Below are positions 24,846 to 33,925 of a stretch of DNA of 64,000 nucleotides, in pieces (the first letter of the stretch is position 1; each line of letters opens with the position of its first letter). The notes under the pieces are model-generated. The model saw nothing but the letters and a program-made list of their open reading frames with translations. It had not been told where the DNA came from and ran no database searches. Source of the stretch: Pseudomonas wayambapalatensis (lineage in GTDB: Bacteria; Pseudomonadota; Gammaproteobacteria; Pseudomonadales; Pseudomonadaceae). A program made the translations under genes and the position numbers. The stretch spans positions 5,136,001 through 5,200,000 of the forward strand of contig CP077096.1 of assembly GCA_014268975.2 (NCBI GenBank), in the 5' to 3' direction.

Positions 24846-26036
24846 TCAGCGCAGCCCCAACTGCCCCTTGAGGTAGGCGTATAACATCGCCGCACTCTTG
24901 CGATAGCCATCGGCGGTCAGGTGCACCAGGTCAGGCCGCCCCAGGCCGCTGGCCTGCCAGGCGGCGATCGAGCACGGCCCGCCCATCTCTGCCTGCCAAT
25001 CCCAGAACAGCGCCTTGTACTTCTGCGCCGCCTGGCGCTGGATGCGGATCACGCTCGCCAGCGGCTGCGGCTGGCGCGCCGCGCAACTGGCGGCCTTGCG
25101 CTGCTTGATCGAATCGGGCGGCCCGACCAGCAGGATGGCCGCCTTGGGCATTTCCTGGCGCAAGCGGGCCAGGGTGGCGTCCAGCTGCGACTGGTACAGC
25201 GCCAGGTCGAGCTTGTCATCGAAGGCTTCGTTGGTGCCGTAGGCGAGGATCACCAGGTCAGGCCGCAACGCCTTGAGCGTGCCCTGCCAACCCGCTTGCC
25301 ACTTGTCCACCACCTCCAGCCGTGCACCGTTGATACCCAACGATGAATAGGTGACCCCGGCGTTCTTCTGCCCCTGGATATACCAGCCGCCCAGCGCCAC
25401 GCCCTGGGCGCCTTCCACGCTCAGTTGCAACGGCAGCCCAAGATTGATGAAGGCCGGGCTGAAGCGCCACTCACCATTGGTAGCCGGCAACATGCGGCGC
25501 TGGCTGCCATTGGCCACCAGCGTGCTGCTGCGCGTTGCCTGGTACAGCGCCGAGATCCGGTAGCGTTGTTCGTCGGGGTCGCGGGCCTGGATCTTCACGC
25601 CAGGGCGATCGACCACCGGCAGCGACAGGTAGCCACCCAACGGAAACTGGCTGCTCTGCTGGTTGCGCGCAGAAACCAGCTCCCACTGGCGCCGTTCGCT
25701 GGTGACGATGACCCGGTCGTTGCGAATTCCCGGCACCGGCGAAGCCGGCACCAGGCCAATGCCACCGTCGCCATAGCGGGCCTGCAGCAGCTTGCGCAGC
25801 TCACCGCTGAACAGGTCGGCAGCGGTGTGCGAATCACCCAGCTGAACGATGGAAATGGGCGCACGGCCGGCGTTGCGGAACTTGCCGGCGAGCAGCGCGA
25901 GGTTGCCGTCGTCGCGCCCCTTGGCGACAACGGCGGGCTTGGCCGCAGGCTGGGGTGGCGCGCTGGCGCCGGTGCTGCACGCGGGCAAGGCACTGATCAG
26001 CAGCGCCACGCCCAGCAGGTGATGCCATAGGCGCAT
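24846..26036 (-). CDS. SGNH/GDSL-family lipoprotein linked to an MBOAT acyltransferase
   Basis: A 396-residue lipoprotein: the signal peptide ends in the lipobox LPAC (about residue 20), followed by a Pro/Ala-rich linker. SGNH-hydrolase signatures are GDSHTAAD (catalytic Ser), YGTNEAFD (Asn block) and the late PDLVHLTADGY (Asp-x-x-His). Such proteins, for example AlgX/AlgJ relatives, transfer or remove acetyl groups on exported polysaccharides or peptidoglycan. It is the last gene of a three-gene minus-strand operon with another SGNH protein and an MBOAT membrane protein, and begins 1 bp after the preceding stop. The target polymer is unknown; no polysaccharide synthase is nearby. Confidence 0.82.
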   Translation of the reverse strand: MRLWHHLLGVALLISALPACSTGASAPPQPAAKPAVVAKGRDDGNLALLAGKFRNAGRAPISIVQLGDSHTAADLFSGELRKLLQARYGDGGIGLVPASPVPGIRNDRVIVTSERRQWELVSARNQQSSQFPLGGYLSLPVVDRPGVKIQARDPDEQRYRISALYQATRSSTLVANGSQRRMLPATNGEWRFSPAFINLGLPLQLSVEGAQGVALGGWYIQGQKNAGVTYSSLGINGARLEVVDKWQAGWQGTLKALRPDLVILAYGTNEAFDDKLDLALYQSQLDATLARLRQEMPKAAILLVGPPDSIKQRKAASCAARQPQPLASVIRIQRQAAQKYKALFWDWQAEMGGPCSIAAWQASGLGRPDLVHLTADGYRKSAAMLYAYLKGQLGLR

Positions 26037-26037
26037 C

Positions 26038-27150
26038 TCAATGTCCTGTTGCAGTCAGGACCGGGAAGCTGATCAGTGACAGTACCTGCGCGGCGATCAT
26101 CTTCTGGCCCGAGATGGTGAAATGAATGCCGTCGTCGACCCGGACCTTGACCCGCTTGCCCTCCGGCGTCTGCACCGTATACGAGAACTGCTCGTCGGGA
26201 TAGCCGAGAATCGGGTTGGCCGAAACGTAGTGCTGACCGAATTGCGCGGTGCGCTCCTGATAAAGGCCGCTGAGGTAGTTCATGGCCGTCGACAGCCGTG
26301 ACTTCTCCATGTTCGGCGGGCCGACCCAGATCACCTGGACATTGTGCTCGCGGGCCTGCTCGAGGATCGCGTCGATGCGCTCACGGTAGGCCACTTCCCA
26401 CTCCGGCGACTTAAAGCGCAGGAACGGCTTGCCCTTGCCCTGGGGCATGTCCCACGGGTCGTTAGGGCCGAGGAACACCACCATCAGGCGGATCTTCGGC
26501 GCGCTGGCGAGGGTTTCGGCCACGGTCTTCGGCCAGTTGAAGAAGCCCGGGTAGGCAAGCCCGGTGCTCTGCCGACTGAGGTTGATGGTATGGATCTGGT
26601 AGCGCTTGCGCAGGCTGTTGGCCAGGTGCGGGGCGACGCCCTGCATCAGCGAATCGCCCACCAGGAACACTTCATCGCCCGCCGCCAGGGACGCCAGGGT
26701 GCCCGGTGCGACCATCTGCGGCAGCGGCGGCTTCACGACCACGGGAGCCGCCGCTGGCACCTGCACCGGCGCGACAGGGTGCGCGGCAGTTGCGGCGACA
26801 TGCACAGGCTTGGCAACAGGGGCCTGCAGATCGACACTCACCACCGGCATCGGCGCCGGCAGTTCGACCACAGGCGGCGCCTGCGCCACCGTGGCTTGCC
26901 CGCTCAGGCTGTCGAGGAAGCTGTCACGGCCCTGCTCCAGCGCCGTGGTCAGGCCCGCACCCAGGCGCCAGGCTGGCAATTGCCCCAGCACCGGCAGTTC
27001 GCAACTGTCGTGATACTTCTGCTGGCAATACAGGCTGATCGAGTCCTGGTTCAGCCAGAACAGCAGCCCTGTGGCGACCACCAGGGCATACAGCGTGCGC
27101 GCCGCGCCCATCTGCACCTGGAACAGCTGGCGGATATCAGAAGCTTGCAT
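26038..27150 (-). CDS. Membrane-anchored DUF459-type SGNH protein
   Basis: A 370-residue protein with an N-terminal membrane anchor (LYALVVATGLLFWLNQDSI) and a long Pro/Ala/Val-rich periplasmic linker at about 95-150. An SGNH-type domain follows: VFLVGDSLMQGV (Ser), FLGPNDPWDM (Asn), VDDGIHFTISGQ (Asp and His). It matches the DUF459 group, seen with MBOAT O-acetyltransferases. The ATG at 27150 overlaps the end of the MBOAT gene by 14 bases. Probably it hands acetyl groups from the MBOAT carrier to an extracytoplasmic acceptor; this is inferred from the neighbours. Confidence 0.82.
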   Translation of the reverse strand: MQASDIRQLFQVQMGAARTLYALVVATGLLFWLNQDSISLYCQQKYHDSCELPVLGQLPAWRLGAGLTTALEQGRDSFLDSLSGQATVAQAPPVVELPAPMPVVSVDLQAPVAKPVHVAATAAHPVAPVQVPAAAPVVVKPPLPQMVAPGTLASLAAGDEVFLVGDSLMQGVAPHLANSLRKRYQIHTINLSRQSTGLAYPGFFNWPKTVAETLASAPKIRLMVVFLGPNDPWDMPQGKGKPFLRFKSPEWEVAYRERIDAILEQAREHNVQVIWVGPPNMEKSRLSTAMNYLSGLYQERTAQFGQHYVSANPILGYPDEQFSYTVQTPEGKRVKVRVDDGIHFTISGQKMIAAQVLSLISFPVLTATGH

Positions 27151-28540
27151 AGATGAACCCCGGCACACCCGATTGCGACGCGAAGATCACCAGCGACACG
27201 AAGACCGCCAGTGGCAGTGGGTACAGTTGCCAGGGCAGGCGCTGGCTGGCAGAAAAGCCCTGGCGCAGGGTCGCCAGCCACTGTGGATACGTGGCGACGT
27301 ACAGCACACAGGCCAGCAGCGCTACACCGGTGGCCGAGTCGAGCCCGACCAGGCTGACCTGGGCGATATCGCCCAGCATCTCCCAGGCGCCATCCAGGGT
27401 TGGGCTGCGGAAGAAGATCCAGGCGAAGGCCACGTAGTGGAACGTCAGCAAGCGGGCCAGCAGCCCGCTGCCCGGCAGGCGCGCAAAGCCCGGCCACAAC
27501 TGCTCGAACAGCTTGTACAGCGCCAGCCCCACTCCATGCAGCGCGCCCCAGAGAATGAAATTCAGGCTCGCGCCGTGCCACAGCCCGGAGATCAGCATGG
27601 CCAGCAGCATGTTCAGGTTGCCGCGCCACACCCCTTTGCGATTGCCGCCCAGGGGGATGTAGATGTAGTCACGAATGAAGCGCGACAGGCTGATGTGCCA
27701 GCGCCCCCAGAACTCCTTGAGATTGCGCGCGGCATAAGGCGCGTTGAAGTTGTCCGGCAGGCGAAAACCCAGCAGCAGGGCGATGCCGGTGACCAGGTTG
27801 GTGTAGCCGCTGAAGTTGAAATAGATCAGGAAGCTGTAGCCATAGACGCTGAGCAGCACCTGCTCGGGGGTGAAGCTGCCCGGGGTTTCGAACACCGGAT
27901 CGACCCACTGGCTGCCCAGCCAGCCGCTGAGCAGGAACAGCTTGACCACCGCCAGTGCAATCAGGCCAAGCGCCCGTTGCGGCTCCAGTACTTCGCGCAT
28001 GGCCTGCGGGCGGATCTGTGGCAGCAGATGCGCCGCGCGATTGACCGGACCTGCGATCAGGCTGGGGAAGAAGGCCAGGTACAGGGCCAGGTCCAGCGGC
28101 GGCGCCGAGGCCATCTCACCGCGGTTGATCGACACCAGGTAGCTGACCGAATGGAAGGCATAGAACGACAGGCCGATCGGCACCAGTAGCTCGAGCACCG
28201 GCAGCGACACCTCGAGCCCGGCAGCCGCGAATGCGCCCTGCACACTGGCGGCGAAGAACTCCTGGTACTTGAACAGGTAGAAACACCCCAACACCAGCGC
28301 CAGCAGCAGCACGCCATTGAACCAGCGCCCGGGCTGGCGCGCAGCCAGCAACCCCAGCAGGTACACCAGCACACTGTAGCCAAGCAGGATGTACAACGAT
28401 TGCAGGCTGAAACTCGCCACCAGCCCGTAGCTGGCCGCAAGCAGCAACAGGTTCTGCAGGCGCAGGCTCCAGCAAAGGCTCCAGTAGACAATGAAGAAGA
28501 GCGTGAAACAGAGGCCGAATTCGATCGAAAGGAAGCTCAC
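27137..28540 (-). CDS. MBOAT-family membrane O-acyltransferase (AlgI-like)
   Basis: A 467-residue polytopic inner-membrane protein of the MBOAT/AlgI family, which moves acyl groups across the membrane for O-acetylation of polymers. Family blocks are GLSFYAFHSVSYLVSINRGE, FPSLIAGPVNRA, FNAPYAARNLKEFWGRWHIS, YIPLGGNRKGVW and the catalytic-His block LISGLWHGASLNFILWGALH. The start is GTG at 28540. It heads a three-gene operon with two SGNH proteins but without alginate or cellulose genes. The polymer acetylated may be peptidoglycan, LPS or an exopolysaccharide made elsewhere. Confidence 0.9.
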   Translation of the reverse strand: MSFLSIEFGLCFTLFFIVYWSLCWSLRLQNLLLLAASYGLVASFSLQSLYILLGYSVLVYLLGLLAARQPGRWFNGVLLLALVLGCFYLFKYQEFFAASVQGAFAAAGLEVSLPVLELLVPIGLSFYAFHSVSYLVSINRGEMASAPPLDLALYLAFFPSLIAGPVNRAAHLLPQIRPQAMREVLEPQRALGLIALAVVKLFLLSGWLGSQWVDPVFETPGSFTPEQVLLSVYGYSFLIYFNFSGYTNLVTGIALLLGFRLPDNFNAPYAARNLKEFWGRWHISLSRFIRDYIYIPLGGNRKGVWRGNLNMLLAMLISGLWHGASLNFILWGALHGVGLALYKLFEQLWPGFARLPGSGLLARLLTFHYVAFAWIFFRSPTLDGAWEMLGDIAQVSLVGLDSATGVALLACVLYVATYPQWLATLRQGFSASQRLPWQLYPLPLAVFVSLVIFASQSGVPGFIYASF

Positions 28541-28735
28541 AACGTAGTCCGTTACGTGACGTCGAGAAGAGGGGATTGCCCGAGGCCATCAAGATGCCCA
28601 GGCCAGAGCGGGCGGGATTATGGCAGAGCACCCATGGGGTCACAATCCGACCACGTCTCAAATTGCAATAAGAAAACTCTCGCACAAATGCAACAAAATA
28701 CTACCAAGGAATGCCTTTCCGGGAGGCACCGCAAT

Positions 28736-28764
28736 TTGCTCCCCCCGCCCCGCTCTGCTAGTGT
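28736..28764 (+). promoter_or_regulatory. Sigma-70-type promoter of xseB-ispA
   Basis: TTGCTC and TAGTGT are separated by exactly 17 bp, and the -10 box lies 33 bp before the xseB start. It is the only good promoter seen in the 257-bp gap between the MBOAT gene and xseB. Confidence 0.6.
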
Positions 28765-28797
28765 CGCGCCGTTAAAAACGCCACCGAGACAGTCGCC

Positions 28798-29040
28798 ATG
28801 GCCCGCAAGAAAACCTCCATCGATTTCGAACAATCCCTCGCCGACCTGCAAGCCCTGGTCGAGCGCCTGGAGACCGGCGAACTGTCGCTGGAAGAGTCGC
28901 TGGCAGCGTTCGAGCAGGGCATTGCCCTGACCCGCGACTGCCAGGGCGCACTGGCCCAGGCCGAACAGAAAGTGCAGATCCTCCTGGAGCGAGACGGCGA
29001 ACTGGCCGCCCAGCCCTTCGATGCGGAACCGGACGCATGA
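28798..29040 (+). CDS. xseB: Exodeoxyribonuclease VII small subunit
   Basis: An 80-residue protein of normal XseB length that assembles around XseA to form exonuclease VII, which degrades single-stranded DNA. It begins MARKKTSIDFEQSLADLQAL and contains VERLETGELSLEESLAAFEQ, the helical hairpin signature of the family. Its stop overlaps the ispA start (ATGA), so translation is coupled; xseB-ispA-dxs is the standard proteobacterial order. Confidence 0.96.
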   Translation: MARKKTSIDFEQSLADLQALVERLETGELSLEESLAAFEQGIALTRDCQGALAQAEQKVQILLERDGELAAQPFDAEPDA

Positions 29041-29924
29041 TCAGCACCTATCAGGCCCAGTGCCAGGCACGCGTCGACGCGGCCCTCGAACCGCTGTTCG
29101 TGGCGCCGTCCAAGGAGCTCGAACGGCTCTACGCGGCGATGCGCTACAGCGTGATGAACGGCGGCAAGCGCGTGCGCCCGCTGCTCGCCTACGCGGCCTG
29201 CGAAGCCTTCGGCGTTGCGCCCGAGCAGGCCAACGGCGCGGCCTGCGCAGTGGAGTTGATCCATGCCTACTCACTGGTGCATGACGACCTGCCGGCCATG
29301 GACGACGACGACCTGCGCCGCGGCCAGCCGACCACCCACAAGGCGTTCGACGAAGCCTGCGCCATTCTCGCTGGCGACGGCCTGCAGAGCCTGGCCTTCA
29401 GCGCCCTGCTCGATACCCGCCTGAGCCCGCAGACCGATGCCATTCGCCTGGCCATGGTCCAGGCCCTGGCCAAGGCCGCTGGCCCCGCCGGCATGGTCGG
29501 CGGCCAGGCCATCGACCTCGGTTCGGTCGGCCTGAAGCTCGACCAGAACGCACTGGAATACATGCACCGACACAAGACCGGCGCGTTGATCGAGGCCAGC
29601 GTGCGCCTCGGCGCCCTGGCCAGCGGCCGTGCCGAGCCCACCCAGTTGGATGCCTTGCAGACTTATGCACAGGCCATCGGTCTGGCCTTCCAGGTGCAGG
29701 ACGACATCCTCGACGTCGAAAGCGATACCGCCACCCTGGGCAAGCGCCAGGGCGCCGACATCGCCCGCGACAAACCGACCTACCCGGCGCTGCTCGGCCT
29801 GGAGGCCGCCAAGGGCTATGCGATCGAACTGCGCGACCAGGCGCTGGTCGCACTTGAAGGGTTCGGTGAAAGCGCCGAGCCGCTGCGGGCGCTGGCGCGC
29901 TATATCGTCGAGCGCCGTCACTAA
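29037..29924 (+). CDS. ispA: (2E,6E)-farnesyl diphosphate synthase
   Basis: A 295-residue short-chain prenyltransferase that condenses IPP with DMAPP and GPP to farnesyl diphosphate. The first Asp-rich motif is in HDDLPAMDDDDLRRGQPTTH and the second in FQVQDDILDVESD; GGKRVRPLL and GGQAIDLGSVG are further family blocks. The ATG overlaps the xseB stop by four bases. Together with dxs downstream it supplies the precursors for undecaprenyl phosphate and quinones. A REP element separates it from dxs. Confidence 0.96.
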   Translation: MISTYQAQCQARVDAALEPLFVAPSKELERLYAAMRYSVMNGGKRVRPLLAYAACEAFGVAPEQANGAACAVELIHAYSLVHDDLPAMDDDDLRRGQPTTHKAFDEACAILAGDGLQSLAFSALLDTRLSPQTDAIRLAMVQALAKAAGPAGMVGGQAIDLGSVGLKLDQNALEYMHRHKTGALIEASVRLGALASGRAEPTQLDALQTYAQAIGLAFQVQDDILDVESDTATLGKRQGADIARDKPTYPALLGLEAAKGYAIELRDQALVALEGFGESAEPLRALARYIVERRH

Positions 29925-29938
29925 GGGGCTGCGGCTGG

Positions 29939-29971
29939 GCTTTTCGCGGGCGAGCCCGCTCCTACAACAGC
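29939..29971. repeat. REP element between ispA and dxs
   Basis: TTTTCGCGGGCGAGCCCGCTCCTACAA is a single REP 15 bp after the ispA stop. Confidence 0.75.
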
Positions 29972-30053
29972 AGCCGCCACCCGCGCGTGAATGGGCAGCT
30001 TTTCCCACAATGGGGTAAACTGCCGCGTCTTCAAACCTATAACGACTCGCCTG

Positions 30054-31949
30054 ATGCCCACGACGTTTCAAGAGATCCCCCGCGAACGCCCGGTCACGCC
30101 TCTGCTGGACCGCGCCGACACGCCAGCCGGCCTGCGCCGGCTGGCCGAAGCCGACCTGGAGAGCCTGGCCGACGAACTGCGCCAGGAGCTGCTCTATACC
30201 GTGGGCCAGACCGGCGGGCACTTCGGCGCAGGCCTGGGCGTCATCGAGCTGACGATTGCCCTGCACTACGTCTTCGACACCCCGGACGATCGCCTGGTGT
30301 GGGACGTAGGCCACCAGGCCTACCCGCACAAGATCCTCACCGGCCGGCGCAACCGCATGCTCAGCCTGCGCCAGAAAGACGGCATCGCCGCCTTCCCGCG
30401 CCGTAGCGAAAGTGAATACGACACCTTCGGCGTCGGCCACTCCAGCACCTCGATCAGCGCCGCCCTGGGCATGGCCATTGCCGCCCGTCTGCAGAACAAC
30501 CCGCGCAAGTCGATCGCGGTGATCGGCGACGGCGCGCTGACCGCCGGCATGGCCTTCGAAGCGTTGAACCACGCCCAGGAAGTCGATGCCGACATGCTGG
30601 TGATCCTCAACGACAACGACATGTCGATTTCGCGCAACGTCGGCGGGCTGTCCAACTACCTGGCCAAGATCCTCTCCAGCCGCACCTACGCGAGCATGCG
30701 CGAAGGCAGCAAGAAAGTGCTGTCGCGCCTGCCCGGCGCCTGGGAGATCGCCCGCCGCACCGAAGAATATGCCAAGGGCATGCTGGTGCCCGGCACGCTG
30801 TTCGAGGAACTGGGCTGGAACTACATCGGCCCGATCGATGGGCATGACCTGCCGACGCTGATCGCCACCCTGCGCAACATGCGCGACCTCAAGGGCCCGC
30901 AGTTCCTGCACGTGGTCACCAAGAAAGGCAAGGGTTTCGCCCCCGCCGAAGTCGACCCGATCGGCTACCACGCCATCACCAAGCTCGAGCCCGCCGACAA
31001 GCCCGCCGCGCCGAAAAAGCCCAGCGGGCCGAAGTATTCCGCAGTGTTCGGCCAATGGCTGTGCGACATGGCCGCCGCCGACAACCGCCTGGTGGGCATC
31101 ACCCCGGCGATGAAGGAAGGTTCGGACCTGGTCGCCTTCAGCGAGCGCTTCCCGGAGCGCTATTTCGACGTGGCGATCGCCGAGCAGCACGCCGTCACCT
31201 TCGCAGCCGGCATGGCCTGCGAAGGCGCCAAGCCGGTAGTGGCGATCTACTCGACCTTCCTGCAGCGCGCCTATGACCAACTGATCCACGACGTGGCGGT
31301 ACAGGACCTCGACGTACTGTTCGCCATCGACCGCGCCGGCTTGGTCGGCGAGGACGGCCCGACCCACGCGGGTAGCTTCGACCTCTCGTACCTGCGCTGC
31401 ATCCCGGGCATGTTGGTGATGACCCCGAGCGACGAGAACGAGCTGCGCAAGATGCTCAGCACCGGGCACCTGTACAAAGGCCCGGCCGCCGTGCGCTACC
31501 CGCGTGGCACCGGCCCCAACGCGCCGATCGACGGCGACCTGGAGCCGCTGGAAATCGGCAAGGGCGTGATCCGCCGCCAGGGTTCGAAAGTCGCGCTGCT
31601 GGTGTTCGGCGTGCAACTGACCGAAGCGCTGCAGGTGGCCGAGCAGATCGACGCCACGGTGGTCGACATGCGCTTCGTCAAGCCGCTCGACGAGGCGCTT
31701 GTACTGGAGATGGCCGGCAACCATGAGCTGCTGGTGACCATCGAGGAAAACGCCATCATGGGCGGCGCCGGCGCTGCGGTTAGCGAGTTCCTGGCGCGTG
31801 AGGCGGTGGTCAAGCCACTGCTGCACCTGGGCTTGCCGGATATCTATGTCGAGCATGCCAAGCCTGCGCAGATGCTGGCCGAGTGCGGGCTGGATGCTGC
31901 TGGCATCGAGGCCTCGGTGAAAGCCCGCATGGCCAAGCTCGGCCTGTAA
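30054..31949 (+). CDS. dxs: 1-deoxy-D-xylulose-5-phosphate synthase
   Basis: First enzyme of the MEP isoprenoid pathway, joining pyruvate and glyceraldehyde 3-phosphate with TPP. The product has 631 residues, the family norm. Visible blocks: GQTGGHFGAGLGVIELTIAL, VWDVGHQAYPHKILTGR, the TPP motif GDGALTAGMAFEALNHA...ILNDNDMSISRNVG, DVAIAEQHAVTFAAGMA and DRAGLVGEDGPTHAGSFD. ATG 30054 (MPTTFQEIP) is chosen; the frame is open 63 bases further upstream but homology starts here. Confidence 0.97.
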   Translation: MPTTFQEIPRERPVTPLLDRADTPAGLRRLAEADLESLADELRQELLYTVGQTGGHFGAGLGVIELTIALHYVFDTPDDRLVWDVGHQAYPHKILTGRRNRMLSLRQKDGIAAFPRRSESEYDTFGVGHSSTSISAALGMAIAARLQNNPRKSIAVIGDGALTAGMAFEALNHAQEVDADMLVILNDNDMSISRNVGGLSNYLAKILSSRTYASMREGSKKVLSRLPGAWEIARRTEEYAKGMLVPGTLFEELGWNYIGPIDGHDLPTLIATLRNMRDLKGPQFLHVVTKKGKGFAPAEVDPIGYHAITKLEPADKPAAPKKPSGPKYSAVFGQWLCDMAAADNRLVGITPAMKEGSDLVAFSERFPERYFDVAIAEQHAVTFAAGMACEGAKPVVAIYSTFLQRAYDQLIHDVAVQDLDVLFAIDRAGLVGEDGPTHAGSFDLSYLRCIPGMLVMTPSDENELRKMLSTGHLYKGPAAVRYPRGTGPNAPIDGDLEPLEIGKGVIRRQGSKVALLVFGVQLTEALQVAEQIDATVVDMRFVKPLDEALVLEMAGNHELLVTIEENAIMGGAGAAVSEFLAREAVVKPLLHLGLPDIYVEHAKPAQMLAECGLDAAGIEASVKARMAKLGL

Positions 31950-31950
31950 G

Positions 31951-32040
31951 GCCCTTTCGCGGGCAAGCCCGCTCCCACAGGGATTGCACAGTATTCGAGT
32001 ACTGTAGAAACCCTGTGGGAGCGGGCTCGCCCGCGAATGC
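31951..32040. repeat. Inverted REP pair with palindromic linker
   Basis: TTTCGCGGGCAAGCCCGCTC...CCACAGGG and CCCTGTGGGAGCGGGCTCGC...CCGCGAA flank a linker containing ACAGTA-TTCGAG-TACTGT. It fills the whole dxs-btuB gap, leaving no room for a cobalamin riboswitch. Confidence 0.85.
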
Positions 32041-32053
32041 TATTGTACTGCCC

Positions 32054-33925
32054 ATGAAAATCCTGACCTTTGCACCGCTGCTCTGCCTCCCCCTGCCCTT
32101 GCTGGCCGCCGAACGCGACAACGCCCTGAAGCTCCCCGACGTGCTGATCAGCGCCAACCGCGAAGTCGAATCGCGCAGCGCCACCAGCGCCGCCAACAGC
32201 GTCTTCACCCGCGCCGACATCGACCGTCTGCAACCCTCCAGCGTCACCGACCTGCTGACCCGCGTGCCCGGCGTGCAAGTCGCCGCCACCGGCGGCCGCG
32301 GCAGCCTGCCCGGGATTTTCATCCGCGGCACCAAGGCCGCGCAGAGCCTGGTGCTGGTCGATGGCGTGCGCATCGCCAACGCCACCTCCGGCGACAGCGG
32401 CCTGCAGTTTCTCGACGTCGATCAGATAGAGCGCGTCGAAGTGCTGCGCGGCTCGCGCTCTGCGGTCTACGGCAGCGACGCCATCGGCGGGGTGATCCAG
32501 ATCTTCACCCGACGCGCCAGCGGCCCCGGCCTGCAACCGCGGCTGCGCCTGGCGGCCGGCAGCAACCAGACCTTCCAGCGCAGCCTGGGGCTGTCCGGTG
32601 GTGATGGCCAGACACGCTTCAACCTCGGCGCCAGCCTCGACGAAACCGCAGGCATCGATTCGACCGGGCCGTCCTTCGCCAGCGATGGCGATCACGACGC
32701 CTACCGCAACAAGTCTTTCAACCTGAGCCTGAGCCATACCTTCGGTGAGCGCTTCGAGGCCGGGGTGAACCTGCTCGACAGCCGGGGGCGCAGCGAATAC
32801 GACAACCCCTTTGGCCGATTCGACCCAGTCAGCTTCGAAAGCTTCGGCCAGAAGCCCTACACCGACTTCACCGTCAGCAGCCTGGGCACCTACCTCGACG
32901 CCCAGCTCAGCGACCTCTGGCACTCGCGCGTGGAGATCGGCCACAGCGAGAATCGCGACCGCAAGCGCGACAAACTCAGCGACGATGGCAGCGTGTTCAA
33001 CACCTATCGCGACCAGATCACTTGGCAGAACGACCTCGCCCTCGACGCACGGAACAACCTCTCGCTGGGCGCCGACTGGTACCAGGACCGGGTGCACGGC
33101 AGCACCGACTTCGCCGAGGACAGCCGTTACAACCGTGCAGCCTTCATCCAGCATCGCTATAGCGGTGAAAGCTTCTCCACCGAACTGGGCATGCGGCGCG
33201 ACCAGAACCAGCAGTTCGGCGGCCAGACCACCTGGAGCGCCAGCCTGACCCTGCCGTTGTACACCGACAACGACCTGCTGCTGTCGTACAGCGAAGGGTT
33301 TCGCGCGCCCACCTTCAACGACCTGTACTACCCGCAGTACAGCAACCCAGACCTCGACCCCGAACGCTCCAGGAGCTATGAGCTGCAATGGCGCAGCCAG
33401 TTGAGCGCCAGCAGCCGCCTGGAAACCTCGCTGTACCGCACCGACCTGCGCGATGCGATCATCTTCGGCGAGGGCTCGATCCCGCGGAACGTTGCCTCGG
33501 CGCGGATCAACGGCATGGAGGTCGCGCTTAGCCAGGATTGGGGCCCCTGGCGCAGCCAGCTCGGCCTGGCACTGATCGATCCACGCGACCGTGACACCGG
33601 CCATACCCTGGCTCGCCGCGCCCGCCGGACCTTGAGCCTGGACCTGGACCGACAGTTCGAGCGCTTCAGTGCAGGGGCGAGCTGGCAAGCGATCAGCAGC
33701 AGCTATGACGACGAGGCCAACCGCAACAGGCTCGGCGGTTACGCACTGCTGGGCCTGCGCGGTAGCTGGGCGGCAAGCGATGCGCTGAAGTTCGAGGTCA
33801 AGGTGGATAACCTGCTGGACAAAGGCTACAGCCGCGCGCTCTACAACTATGACGGCAATGACTATGGCTACCGCGAAGAAGGCCGCACCTGGCTGCTGAG
33901 CCTTACCTGGACACCGGCGCTCTAG
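32054..33925 (+). CDS. btuB: TonB-dependent vitamin B12 receptor
   Basis: A 623-residue outer-membrane receptor with signal peptide MKILTFAPLLCLPLPLLAA. The plug begins LPDVLISANREVESRSATSA and carries the conserved IFIRGTKAAQSLVLVDGVRI and VEVLRGSRSAVYGSDAIGGV. The barrel follows, including the B12-receptor-like FRAPTFNDLYYPQYSNPDLD. ATG 32054 fits the signal peptide. The protein ends TWTPAL rather than in the usual aromatic residue. No cobalamin riboswitch precedes it; its upstream gap is REP sequence. Its 3' end overlaps the facing binding-protein gene by 23 bp. Confidence 0.92.
   Translation: MKILTFAPLLCLPLPLLAAERDNALKLPDVLISANREVESRSATSAANSVFTRADIDRLQPSSVTDLLTRVPGVQVAATGGRGSLPGIFIRGTKAAQSLVLVDGVRIANATSGDSGLQFLDVDQIERVEVLRGSRSAVYGSDAIGGVIQIFTRRASGPGLQPRLRLAAGSNQTFQRSLGLSGGDGQTRFNLGASLDETAGIDSTGPSFASDGDHDAYRNKSFNLSLSHTFGERFEAGVNLLDSRGRSEYDNPFGRFDPVSFESFGQKPYTDFTVSSLGTYLDAQLSDLWHSRVEIGHSENRDRKRDKLSDDGSVFNTYRDQITWQNDLALDARNNLSLGADWYQDRVHGSTDFAEDSRYNRAAFIQHRYSGESFSTELGMRRDQNQQFGGQTTWSASLTLPLYTDNDLLLSYSEGFRAPTFNDLYYPQYSNPDLDPERSRSYELQWRSQLSASSRLETSLYRTDLRDAIIFGEGSIPRNVASARINGMEVALSQDWGPWRSQLGLALIDPRDRDTGHTLARRARRTLSLDLDRQFERFSAGASWQAISSSYDDEANRNRLGGYALLGLRGSWAASDALKFEVKVDNLLDKGYSRALYNYDGNDYGYREEGRTWLLSLTWTPAL

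Noticed and set aside
31950..32053. Cobalamin riboswitch upstream of btuB
   Set aside because: The gap is filled by an inverted REP pair and no B12-box-like segment is visible.
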